From positions 15,540 through 79,539 of the forward strand of contig JANPCX010000019.1 of the NCBI GenBank assembly GCA_031431125.1: a stretch of 64,000 nucleotides of DNA, in the 5' to 3' direction. This stretch comes from JANPCX01 sp031431125. GTDB lineage: Bacteria > Pseudomonadota > Gammaproteobacteria > Burkholderiales > Burkholderiaceae_C. The position numbers and the translations under genes were made by a program. The notes beneath the pieces are model-generated. The model saw only the letters and a list, made by a program, of their open reading frames with translations, searched no databases and was not told the origin of the DNA. Each line of letters starts with the position of its first letter. Positions within the stretch are counted from its first letter, which is position 1. Below are positions 1 to 8,900 of the stretch, piece after piece.

Positions 1-1749
1 AAAGTGCTGACACGCATGCAGACGCTTGGCGTCTGGGATGAAACCTTGGTCACGGACGCCAAATTGGAGCGCGTTTTCGCGCCGCCGTTAAAGGCCCGCT
101 GGCTGGCGCCACTGGCAGCGCAGCGGCTCAAGAGCGAACGGTTCAACCAACAACGCCGTCATTCCCGCTTGGATTCACACCCACGAGGGAATGACGGTGC
201 ACGAGGCAGCACCGCAACCGTACTGCGCTCCACCCTCGACCCCGCCGTGCAAACCCGCTTAGAGCAAATTCTGCTCGACCGCCTGCCGCGCCTGCCCGAT
301 GCAGTCTCCATCGCCGCCCTCGTGGTGGACAACGAGACCCTCGCTGTGCGCGGCTACGCCGGATCGGCTGATTTTTCCGACACCGCCCGAGCAGCCCATG
401 TGGACATGGTGCAGGCCGTGCGCTCGCCGGGTTCGACGCTCAAGCCGTTTTTGTACGCGATGGCGCTTGACGACGGTTTGATTCACTCCGAGAGCTTGCT
501 CATCGACGCGCCGCAGAACTTTGGTGGTTACGCCCCCGGCAACTTTCAAGCAGCCTTCACTGGGCCTGTGAGTGTGAGCGAGGCGTTGCAACGCTCTCTC
601 AATGTGCCCGCTGTGGATTTGTTGGAGCGACTGGGCCCTGCCCGCTTCAGCGCCCACCTGCGCAATGCCGGTCTCAAGCTTCGTTTGCCACAAGGCGCCG
701 GCCCGAATTTGAGTTTGATCCTTGGTGGTGGTGGCACCACGCTGGAAGAACTGGTGGGTGCCTACACTGCCTTGGCCCGTAACGGGGTGGCGGGCAAACC
801 ACGCCTCACACCGGATGCACCGTTGATTGAAACCCGGTTGATGAGCGAAGGCGCGGCCTTCATCGTACGAGAAGTTTTGGAGAACGGTGGTCGGCCTGAT
901 GCCCCTTTTCGCGAAACCAATACCCGCGTCGCCTGGAAAACCGGCACCAGCTTTGGTTTTCGTGATGCCTGGGCCATCGGTGTGACCGACCGCTACACGG
1001 TCGGTGTGTGGGTGGGCCGCCCTGACGGCACACCCAACCCCGGTTACTTTGGCGCCAACACTGCGGCCCCCCTGGTGAAAGACGTGCTCGCTGCATTGGC
1101 TGCCACACAAGCCACCACCACCAAGCCGCGCCACCAACCGCCCGAGGTCACGGCACAAGAGATTTGCTGGCCCTTGGGCTTGGCGGCTTCACAAACAGCA
1201 GCGGCGCACTGCCGCGAGCGTCGCAGCGCCTGGCTGCTCAACCACACTGCTCCGCCCACCTTGCCCGACCGCGTGCGACCCGGCAGTTTGGTAGAAACCG
1301 CTTGGATCACGGCCGACAAAACCCCGAAGCAGGTGCGGGCCGGTTGCATCAGCGACACGCCGCTGCAGGCCCTCACCTATGCACGCTGGCCCGCCTTGCT
1401 GGAGCCTTGGGTGGAGGGCGATTGGCGCAGCGAGGCGGAACGCCTGCCACTGGCCAGCACCTGCAAGCCCCGCAGCCAGCCACTGAGCGCCCAGCGCAGC
1501 CTGCGCATCACCGGCATCGAGCCCGGCAGTGTTTTGCAAGCCAGCCCAGGTCGAGGCGATGTGACCGTGCAAGTGCGAGCGATTGGAAGCAAAGAGGCCG
1601 TCACCTGGTTGCTCAACGGCCACACCGTCGGAAGCAGTGACGCTGGCCAACCAAGTTTGAAACTCAAGCTGACCGCCACCGGACCGCAGGCATTGACGGC
1701 CTTGGATGCGCAGGGACGTTATGAACGGGTGGAGTTCCGGGTGCAGTGA
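1..1749 (+). CDS. pbpC: Penicillin-binding protein 1C, C-terminal part (5' end outside window)
   Basis: Bifunctional peptidoglycan synthase of the PBP1C class; only the transpeptidase half and the C-terminal extension lie in the window, because the frame is open to base 1 and the glycosyltransferase domain is missing. Counting from base 4, the transpeptidase shows the SxxK motif (STLK, residues 144-147, active serine 144), SLN at about 198-200 and KTGTS from residue 312. After residue about 370 comes a Cys-containing region and a beta-rich tail matching the PBP1C-specific C-terminal domain (BiPBP_C). The enzyme is anchored in the inner membrane and acts in the periplasm. Residues about 52-65 are encoded by a small inverted repeat that fits the frame and sits in the linker just before the transpeptidase domain. 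The next gene is convergent, 17 bp away. Confidence 0.9.
   Translation, partial: KVLTRMQTLGVWDETLVTDAKLERVFAPPLKARWLAPLAAQRLKSERFNQQRRHSRLDSHPRGNDGARGSTATVLRSTLDPAVQTRLEQILLDRLPRLPDAVSIAALVVDNETLAVRGYAGSADFSDTARAAHVDMVQAVRSPGSTLKPFLYAMALDDGLIHSESLLIDAPQNFGGYAPGNFQAAFTGPVSVSEALQRSLNVPAVDLLERLGPARFSAHLRNAGLKLRLPQGAGPNLSLILGGGGTTLEELVGAYTALARNGVAGKPRLTPDAPLIETRLMSEGAAFIVREVLENGGRPDAPFRETNTRVAWKTGTSFGFRDAWAIGVTDRYTVGVWVGRPDGTPNPGYFGANTAAPLVKDVLAALAATQATTTKPRHQPPEVTAQEICWPLGLAASQTAAAHCRERRSAWLLNHTAPPTLPDRVRPGSLVETAWITADKTPKQVRAGCISDTPLQALTYARWPALLEPWVEGDWRSEAERLPLASTCKPRSQPLSAQRSLRITGIEPGSVLQASPGRGDVTVQVRAIGSKEAVTWLLNGHTVGSSDAGQPSLKLKLTATGPQALTALDAQGRYERVEFRVQ
156..197. repeat. Small inverted repeat (dRS3-like) inside pbpC
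   Basis: Arms CCGTCATTCCC (156-166) and GGGAATGACGG (187-197) are a perfect 11 bp inverted repeat. The same GTCATTCCC/GGGAATGAC core recurs near 23.8 kb and 45.6 kb. It resembles the ATTCCC...GGGAAT repeats called dRS3 in Neisseria and is common between genes in Burkholderiales. Its 42 bp span equals 14 codons, so the pbpC frame is kept. Confidence 0.75.
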
Positions 1750-1766
1750 GCCGCCCGGTTCAGAGT

Positions 1767-2411
1767 TCAATCGAACTGCAAACCCAAACGCCCCATTTCC
1801 ACAATGGCCTGAACACGCGAGGTGACATTCAGCGCCTGCAGGATGGGTTTGACATGGGACTTGATGGTGGATTCGGCCACGCCCAGGTCACGGGCGATCA
1901 CCTTGTTCGGTTTGCCCAACAAGATCAGCTTGAACACTTGCTTTTGCCTGTCCGTCAGTGGCAGCTCGGTCAATTTTTGATGGGTTGAACTGCGATTGGA
2001 CGCCGGTGCGTCAGAGGGATCAAGTGCGGTGGCAGGCAAATAAATGCGGTTGGAAACCACAGCCGTTAAAGCCTCCTCCAGGGCAGACATGGAGGCTGTC
2101 TTGGGTATGAAACCCATGGCCCCGTGGTAAAGCGCGTCCAGCACTGTTTGTTTGTCGGAAAGGCCAGACACCACCACCACGGGCAAGCTGTCGTGTGCTT
2201 GTTTGAAAGCAATCAGTGCGTCCAAACCGGACACCCCAGGCAGTCCCAGATCAAAAAAAACCATGTCCAAACTCGGCAACGATTGGGCCAGCGCGATCGC
2301 AGAGGGCAAGTCGCCCGCTTCGAACGTCTGAACCGAGGGTGCCAGTCGTTGTAACAACAGCTGCATTCCCTGTCGGAACAAAACATGGTCGTCGACGAGT
2401 AAAACTTTCAT
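1767..2411 (-). CDS. LuxR/NarL-family response regulator
   Basis: Two-component transcription regulator of 214 residues. An N-terminal receiver domain opens with KVLLVDDHVLFRQG, with the acceptor Asp in the FFDLGLPG stretch and the conserved Lys in IPKTAS. The C-terminal LuxR-type HTH starts at LTDRQKQVFKLI and includes VAESTIKSHV. I chose the ATG at 2411 because the receiver fold begins right after it and AAAGAGAC lies just upstream; a longer frame to 2528 adds 39 residues that overlap the kinase gene and match nothing. It lies 52 bp downstream of the hybrid kinase gene on the same strand, so the two are almost certainly cotranscribed partners. The stimulus is unknown. Confidence 0.88.
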   Translation of the reverse strand: MKVLLVDDHVLFRQGMQLLLQRLAPSVQTFEAGDLPSAIALAQSLPSLDMVFFDLGLPGVSGLDALIAFKQAHDSLPVVVVSGLSDKQTVLDALYHGAMGFIPKTASMSALEEALTAVVSNRIYLPATALDPSDAPASNRSSTHQKLTELPLTDRQKQVFKLILLGKPNKVIARDLGVAESTIKSHVKPILQALNVTSRVQAIVEMGRLGLQFD

Positions 2412-2463
2412 GCTGTCTCTTTCATTCAATCGGTGACGACTCAGTTCAAATGGTAGCTTGCCA

Positions 2464-4344
2464 TCAAGCGCCGGCATCAATGTCAGACGATGCACCCAAT
2501 GGTTTTCGCAACAAATCAGACAAAGCAAAGCTCAGCCCACGGGGCTTTAGTGGTTTGGACAGCACCGGAACGCCCATCTGGGCTGCAGCGGCGTATGGAG
2601 GCTGACGTTCAGCCGTGATCAACAACGCGGGAATGGGTTCGCCAACAGCCTCACGCACCTTGGCAATCGCGTCCAGCCCGGTGTCGTGCTCACTCAGTCG
2701 GTAGTCGGTGAGGATGAGATCGGGAGTACGCAAAGTGCCGTCCACCACAGCCAAGGCCGTTTGCGACGAATGGGCTTCCAATACATGGCAATCGAAGGAT
2801 TGCAACAGCACCAGCATGCTTTGTCGTGCCATGGCATCGTCTTCGATCAGCAGGATCAACTGTCCCGCAAGGTGGTGTTCCAACCAACGTTCAGACGCCT
2901 CGGCATCGGCGATGGCAGGAGGCTCACTGACCCTGGGAACCCGCACGGCAAACAAAGAACCACGGCCCGAACGGGAACGAACGACAAAACGATGGTCCAA
3001 ACGCTGGGCCACGCGCTGAACAATGGACAAACCCAAACCAATGCCTTTGGTTTGCGCTGGCCCCTGTTTTTCGGAGGAAACCTGGACGAACTCTTCAAAA
3101 ATGCGCAAGCGGTCTTGGCGAGCGATCCCTGAGCCACTGTCCCAAACCTGCAGCCACACCCAGGCGCCACGCGGACGCCCACGGATCAGCACCTGCCCTT
3201 TTGCGGTATACCGCACCGCATTCGAAACCAAATTGAACAACAGACGATGGAGTTCGTCTGCATCACTTTGCATCCAAAGCGCTGTGGTGCTGACAGTCAG
3301 TGAGAGAGCTTTCTCTTGTGCCTGGGCCTGGAACTGAAGCTGCAATCGTTCCAACAACGCTGGCAGGTACACCGGCGCCAAATGCAACGGTAAGTGGCCC
3401 ATGTCCAGTTTGGAGACCTCGAGCAAGCCGTCCAGCATGTCATCCATGGTTTGCACCGAGGCAGTGATTTGTCGGTGCAGGGCCAGGTCCGAATCGGCAC
3501 GCCGTGCCAAGGCACTGGTCAACAAAGAAATGGAATGGATGGGCTGCCGCAGGTCGTGGCTGACGGCGGCCAAGAACCGTGTTTTTGCTTGATTGGCTTG
3601 CTGTGCTTCCGTCTGGCGCAACTCCAATTCACTCAACAAAACCAACCGCTCTTCTGCGTCGTGCAGCGAACGCGATATCAAGGTGTTTTGAAGATAGGCC
3701 AGGCGAATCAGCAACATCACCCCAACGACAAATCCCAGCCCCAGCAAGCTCGGCAACAACTCACCCACCCGCAGCATGGCCGCGCTGTGTAGCACCATCA
3801 TGGGCACGGCCACCCAAACAATGCTTGGGCGGTAAGTCACCTGCAAACTCAGTGAACCCACAACAATCAACAGCAACCCTATGGTGATGTACGGCGCATA
3901 AAACGTCATGTCCTTGGGAATCAAAAACCCGACCATGCCGAACTGAAGACCTGCGACGGTTTGCGCCACCCCCATACCGACTTCCCAGCGCCTCAAATCG
4001 TGGTCAGGTGCATTCGCGTTCATGTAACGCACCAATAGGAGCCCCATCGCGCAAACAGACAAAAAGCTGAATACGCACCAAAGAACCACTTCGATGCTTG
4101 GATTGACATGCCACAAAGCCAACAGCCACAACCCAACAGCCAACAAGGTTGCAACAACGTTTTGCATGCTCTGCTCCATCAAATCACGAAACTGCTGCTT
4201 CGCAATTCGCTGGGACAGTGCGGGCTGGTCAAGCGCCAGGAACAGGTCCGGCAAACGCCGCCATGGGGACAAAAGATGCGCCCATGAATGACGAACTGCC
4301 AAGACCATGTCGCTGAACCAATCTTTGTTTTTCGATGTCAGCAA
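2464..4344 (-). CDS. Hybrid sensor histidine kinase with multi-pass membrane N-terminus
   Basis: Membrane-bound hybrid kinase of about 626 residues. The first 200 or so residues hold roughly six hydrophobic segments and no obvious periplasmic domain. They are followed by a HisKA domain (AAVSHDLRQPIHS, phospho-His near residue 263), an HATPase_c domain with DSGSGIA and GIGLGLSI, and a C-terminal receiver (LLIEDDAMARQS, acceptor Asp in LTDYRL, Lys in LSKPLKP). The start is uncertain. TTG at 4344 (or 4347) sits 8 (or 5) bases after AAAGGAG, whereas the first ATG, at 4308, has no ribosome site, and the most upstream start at 4404 falls inside the MITE-like repeat. The LuxR-type regulator follows and is the likely partner. 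Confidence 0.85.
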   Translation of the reverse strand: MLTSKNKDWFSDMVLAVRHSWAHLLSPWRRLPDLFLALDQPALSQRIAKQQFRDLMEQSMQNVVATLLAVGLWLLALWHVNPSIEVVLWCVFSFLSVCAMGLLLVRYMNANAPDHDLRRWEVGMGVAQTVAGLQFGMVGFLIPKDMTFYAPYITIGLLLIVVGSLSLQVTYRPSIVWVAVPMMVLHSAAMLRVGELLPSLLGLGFVVGVMLLIRLAYLQNTLISRSLHDAEERLVLLSELELRQTEAQQANQAKTRFLAAVSHDLRQPIHSISLLTSALARRADSDLALHRQITASVQTMDDMLDGLLEVSKLDMGHLPLHLAPVYLPALLERLQLQFQAQAQEKALSLTVSTTALWMQSDADELHRLLFNLVSNAVRYTAKGQVLIRGRPRGAWVWLQVWDSGSGIARQDRLRIFEEFVQVSSEKQGPAQTKGIGLGLSIVQRVAQRLDHRFVVRSRSGRGSLFAVRVPRVSEPPAIADAEASERWLEHHLAGQLILLIEDDAMARQSMLVLLQSFDCHVLEAHSSQTALAVVDGTLRTPDLILTDYRLSEHDTGLDAIAKVREAVGEPIPALLITAERQPPYAAAAQMGVPVLSKPLKPRGLSFALSDLLRKPLGASSDIDAGA

Positions 4345-4375
4345 CAATCCATCTCCTTTCGATTCACAAACACCG

Positions 4376-4541
4376 CTAGTGCAGTGTCTCACTGATGGCG
4401 GCACTTATAAAACCGATGCCTTTGGCCCTATGGCTAGGCGCCCACCACAGCGATACCGAGGTATCGCGCGGATGGGCAACGACGCCATAGGGTCAAAGGC
4501 GCGGTTTGATAAGTGCCGATCAGCGTGAAACACTGCACTAG
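4376..4541. mobile_element. MITE-like palindromic element, 166 bp
   Basis: The outer 60 or so bases on each side are inverted copies: CTAGTGCAGTGT at 4376 matches ACACTGCACTAG ending at 4541, and CGGCACTTAT, AAACCG, GCCTTTG and CCCTATGGC are mirrored further in with a few mismatches. A small hairpin, GCGATACC/GGTATCGC, sits at the centre. The TA dinucleotides just inside the ends could be a target duplication of the Tc1/mariner-IS630 type. It has no coding capacity and lies directly upstream of the hybrid kinase gene. Confidence 0.75.
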
Positions 4542-4856
4542 TCTTACTGTGTCAGTAAATGGCCCCTGCGCTTTGCGCCTAGATTGCAACCGTGGGCGGG
4601 GCTCACGCAGGGGCAATTCACTGGCACAGCAAGACAGGGGCAGCGCTGAACAAGTCCCTCGCGGATCGCAAGGCCTCGCTTGGAGTCGTCACTCGTGACT
4701 CTGTTCGCCACTCGCCGTTGAAAATCCTGGTTATGGCCGTAGCGCCTTTCGTCGTGAAGGCCTTGCATCCGATCCCCAATCAAGGCTTGTGACTCCGAAC
4801 TGAGCTCTCCGTGGAGCATAGCAAGGCTCACCGCACGAGCAACGGCCTTTCAATCG
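4542..4856. other. Intergenic stretch without a recognised gene
   Basis: This 315 bp stretch lies between the MITE-like element and the convergent 3' end of the Rossmann-fold gene. It contains short inverted repeats (GCCCCTGCG / CGCAGGGGC near 4562-4613). The short frames in it have no start signals or family resemblance that I can support. Confidence 0.4.
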
Positions 4857-5543
4857 CTATCGAGACTGCAGTTCCACGCGATTCATCATTTCGTCCCATC
4901 GCAATGTCTCCATGCCATTGCGTGGTTGAACAACGTTGTCCGCAATCGCCCAACCTAGGAGTTCAATCGGAACACCTCGGTACTTGCGCAGCCCACCCAG
5001 CAAAACCTTGGACACGATAGGCCACAACGCCAACAACACCGCTTGCGACCAGCCGTAGCGGTTGCGCGGCGTCAAGATCATCGAAGGCTGGAAAAAACTC
5101 AACCGCTCGAAACCCAAGGCGGCGACGCCGTTTTGCAACACGCCTTTGGTTCTGAGATAGAACGACGCCGAGTTGGCGTCGGCACCCACGGAAGTCAACA
5201 ATTCGAAATGACGCACGCCGGCGACTTTGCAGGCAGTAGCGAAAGCCAGCGCCGCGGTTTGATCCACGCGCACAAACTCTTCCTTGCTCACCTTGGACGG
5301 CTGCCCCACCCCGAGGCAGCAAATCGCCACGTCATGCCCTGGCAACAAGGATGTGTAACTGCTGGCTTCCAACACATCCACCGTGTGCTGTTGCACCTTT
5401 GTCTGATTGAACCCATCCAACGTGCGACGGTTGAGCAGCGTCAGTTGGACCACCTGCGGCATTTGCATGAGGTGATGGGCGACGATGCTGCCCACCGCAC
5501 CGGAGGCGCCCAACATGACCACTGAGATAGGCTTATTCGGCAT
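4857..5543 (-). CDS. NAD(P)-binding Rossmann-fold oxidoreductase-like protein
   Basis: Protein of 228 residues resembling the NAD(P)H-binding/atypical short-chain dehydrogenase group (HTATIP2/NmrA-like). The N-terminus has the dinucleotide-binding pattern VVMLGASGAVGS followed by a beta-alpha-beta layout, and the middle has FELLTSVGAD in the region that holds the Ser/Thr-containing strand in this family. There is no signal peptide or membrane segment. I chose ATG 5543 because the first strand of the fold begins at once; a GTG at 5567 would add eight residues. No ribosome site is clear for either. The neighbours do not suggest a substrate, and the reaction cannot be assigned. Confidence 0.75.
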   Translation of the reverse strand: MPNKPISVVMLGASGAVGSIVAHHLMQMPQVVQLTLLNRRTLDGFNQTKVQQHTVDVLEASSYTSLLPGHDVAICCLGVGQPSKVSKEEFVRVDQTAALAFATACKVAGVRHFELLTSVGADANSASFYLRTKGVLQNGVAALGFERLSFFQPSMILTPRNRYGWSQAVLLALWPIVSKVLLGGLRKYRGVPIELLGWAIADNVVQPRNGMETLRWDEMMNRVELQSR

Positions 5544-5616
5544 GTCGTGTTCAGGCACTGGGTTCACTTCAAATTAGGAGGATGCAGACATCGTCAGCAC
5601 AAAACGAAACTCGGCA

Positions 5617-5907
5617 TCACAGCAGGCCCATCTGCTCCAAACGCAACAAAACCGATGTCCTGTCTGTCCGCGCCACCTCGCGCCAGTCGCGCCTCTCTTG
5701 GGCACCGATCAAGGCGTAGAGCAGGTTGCGGCTGACGCTGCTGTGGTTTTTTTTGAGTTGGCTGTAAACGTCAAAAACATCGACCGATTGCAGATCGTTG
5801 GCCGTTTGTATGCCCAAATCCTTGAGCCAGCGCCTCGATACCGGTCCCAAACCACGCAAATCGTCGTCGGTTGCAGCGGCTTGCGGTTCGGGCTTGGTGC
5901 GGCTCAT
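5617..5907 (-). CDS. TfoX C-terminal-domain protein coupled to uvrA
   Basis: Small protein of 96 residues matching the TfoX/Sxy C-terminal domain, a helix-hairpin-helix-like fold: DDLRGLGPVSRRWLKDLGI, then a Ser/Lys-rich middle and LLYALIGA. The TfoX N-terminal domain is absent, so it is a stand-alone TfoX_C protein and not a full competence regulator. Its ATG (5907-5905) overlaps the TGA stop of uvrA (5906-5904) in an ATGA arrangement, which implies translational coupling with the nucleotide excision repair gene. The longer frame to 5979 would run inside uvrA and has no separate support. The function is unknown; DNA binding is a guess from the fold. Confidence 0.8.
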   Translation of the reverse strand: MSRTKPEPQAAATDDDLRGLGPVSRRWLKDLGIQTANDLQSVDVFDVYSQLKKNHSSVSRNLLYALIGAQERRDWREVARTDRTSVLLRLEQMGLL

Positions 5908-8900
5908 CGTTCCAATACCTTCCTCAGCGCCGCGCCTGTATGGCTCTTGGCATTCTTCACCAAAGCCTCCGGCGGGCACTCGGCCACCACATGGCCGCCG
6001 TGCACGCCACCTTCGGGGCCGAGGTCGATGACCCAGTCGGCTTCGGCGATGACATCGAGGTCGTGTTCAATGACCACCACGCTGTGCCCGCCTGAAACCA
6101 GGCGGTGCAGCACTTGGATGAGCCTGTCAACATCGGCCATGTGCAGGCCCACCGTGGGCTCGTCCAGCACATAAAGCGTGTGCGGCGATTTGTTGCCGCG
6201 TCGGGTCACGTCGTCGCGCACCTTGGTGAGTTCGGTCACCAGCTTGATGCGCTGGGCCTCGCCGCCGCTCAGGGTGGGTGAAGGCTGGCCCAAGGTGAGG
6301 TAACCCAGGCCCACGTCTTTGAGCAATTGCAGCGGATAAGAAATCGCGGGCATGCTGCCGAAGAACTCGACCGCTTCGTCGATCTCCATGCGCAGCACAT
6401 CACCGATGGTTTTGCCGCGCCAAGTCACTGCCAGGGTCTCTGGATTGAATCGCTGACCGTGGCAAGTGCCGCAGGGCACTTTCACATCGGGCAAGAAACT
6501 CATCTCGATGGTGCGCATGCCCTGCCCTTCGCAATCGGGGCAACGGCCTTCGCCGGTGTTGAAGCTAAAGCGGTTGGGGGCGTAACCTCGGGCGCGCGAC
6601 TCCAAGGTGTCGGCAAACAGTTTGCGGATGGTGTCCCAAAAACCAATGTAGGTGGCGGGGCAGGAGCGCGGTGTTTTGCCAATGGGCGTTTGGTCGACTT
6701 CGAGCACACGGTCGATCTGCTGCCAGCCTTGCACTTCTTGGCAACCGCCCCAGGTGGCTGGTGCGGCGCCGGTCTCACGGGCGCGTTTCGCACCGGTGGT
6801 GTTGATGAAGAGCAAATTGGCCAGCAGCACGTCACGCGCCAGGGTGGACTTGCCGGAGCCGCTGACACCGGTCACGGCCACGAGGCGCTTAAGGGGCACG
6901 CGCACGTTCAGTTGCTTCAAGTTGTGCAGCGAGGCCTGAACGATGTGCAAGGCGGGCATGTCTGCACTGACTTCCCGGCGTGGAAACAGCGGGTGCTTGA
7001 GCGGATGCGCCAACACCCGGCCCGTCACCGACTCGGCGTTGGCCGACAAATCTGCCGCGCTGCCCTGCGCCACCAGCCGCCCACCGCGCACGCCGGCCCC
7101 TGGGCCGATGTCGATCAAATGTTCGGCGCGGCGTATGGTGTCTTCGTCGTGTTCCACCACCACCAAGGTGTTGCCTTTGTCGCTCAGGTTTTGCAGGGCG
7201 TTCAGCAAAATTTGGTTGTCGCGCGGGTGCAGGCCAATGGTGGGTTCGTCCAGCACATAACAAACACCTTGCAGGTTGCTGCCGAGTTGCGCCGCCAGGC
7301 GAATGCGCTGGGCTTCGCCGCCGCTCAAGGTGGGTGCGGCACGGTCCAGGGTGAGGTAACCCAAACCGACTTCTTCCAAGAAGGCCAAGCGGCTTTGAAT
7401 TTCAGTCACCACGTCGCGGGAAATTTCCAGGTCACGCCCCGTGAGGCGCAAGCTGTCCACCCACTTCTTGGCCTCACCCACAGGCCACTGCGCAACTCCC
7501 GCGATGGAGTGGCCGTCAAAGGTCACGCCGCGTGAAATGGGGTTGAGGCGTGTGCCGTGGCAGTCGGGGCATGGGGCATCCAGCACGCCTTCCGCATCGG
7601 CTTCTTCCGATGGGAAACTTTGCTCGCGGCCTTTTTGTTCATCGTCACGCACCGAGTCATCAAAAACCTTGCGCTGCTCGCGGGTCAACGCCAAACCCGT
7701 GCCCACACAGGTGGTGCACCAGCCGTGTTTGCTGTTGTAGCTGAAGAGTCGAGGGTCGAGCTCGGGGTAACTCGTGCCACACACCGGGCAGGCGCGTTTG
7801 GTCGAGAACACCTTCACTTGGCCGATCTGGCCTGTCGGCGCGTCCGTCAACATCGCGCCTTTCAATCCATCCAGCGGCGCGAGCAAATGCATCACGCCCT
7901 TGCCAGCATCGAGTGCGTGGGCCAACAGGGCGCGCAGTTCGGCTTCGTTGCTGGCGCTGACGACCAGGTCGCCCACCGGCAACTCCAAGGTGTGTTCCTT
8001 GAAACGATCCAGGCGGGGCCAGGGCGAGGTTTTGATGAACTCACCATCGACACGCAAATGGCTGTGGCCGCGGCCTTTGGCCCAGCGTGCCAGGTCGGTG
8101 TACAGCCCTTTGCGGTTGACGACCAAGGGCGCGAGTAAACCAATGTGCTGGCCTTTGAAGTCCCGCAGAATTTGTGCGGCGATGCTCTCAGCCGACTGTG
8201 GCCGCACTTCAGCACCGTCGTGCACGCAGTGCTGCAAACCGAGCTTCACATAAAGCAAACGCAAGAAATGCCAAACCTCGGTGGTGGTGGCCACCGTGCT
8301 CTTGCGGCCACCGCGCGAGAGGCGCTGCTCGATGGCGACGGTGGGCGGTATACCATAAACCGCATCTACCTCGGGGCGGCCCGCCGGTTGCACCAGGCTG
8401 CGCGCATAGGCGTTGAGCGATTCCAAATACCGCCGCTGGCCTTCGTTGAACAAAATGTCAAAGGCCAGCGTGCTTTTGCCTGAGCCTGACACGCCCGTGA
8501 TCACGGTGAATTTGTCGCGGGGAATGCTGACGTTCAGGCTTTTGAGGTTGTGTTCTCTCGCGTTGACGATGCGTATCGACAAGTCTTCCTCGCGCTGCAC
8601 ACGGGCTTGGCGAATCAAGTGTTGCAGCGGCACGCCCTCTTCCGCACCCGCCACGCCCAAGCCCATGGCGACGTCGTAGTCCGCCAGCGCCCGGCCGGTG
8701 TGCGACAAAGGATCCCGTTTGACAGCCTCGGGCGTGCCCACGCACATCACCTGGCCGCCAGCATCTCCGCCCTCGGGGCCGAGGTCGATCAACCAGTCGG
8801 CGGCGCGCACCACGTCAAGGTTGTGTTCGATGACGATGATGGAGTGACCCGCATCCAGCAGCTTGCGAAATGCGCGCATCAGTTTGGCGATGTCGTCAAA

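Noticed and set aside
4544..4831. 95-residue frame beside the MITE-like element, considered as a transposase remnant
   Set aside because: No transposase motif or catalytic residues could be seen.
6327..7535. 402-residue plus-strand frame and similar long frames opposite uvrA
   Set aside because: Shadow frames of the GC-rich uvrA coding strand; no start signals or family resemblance.
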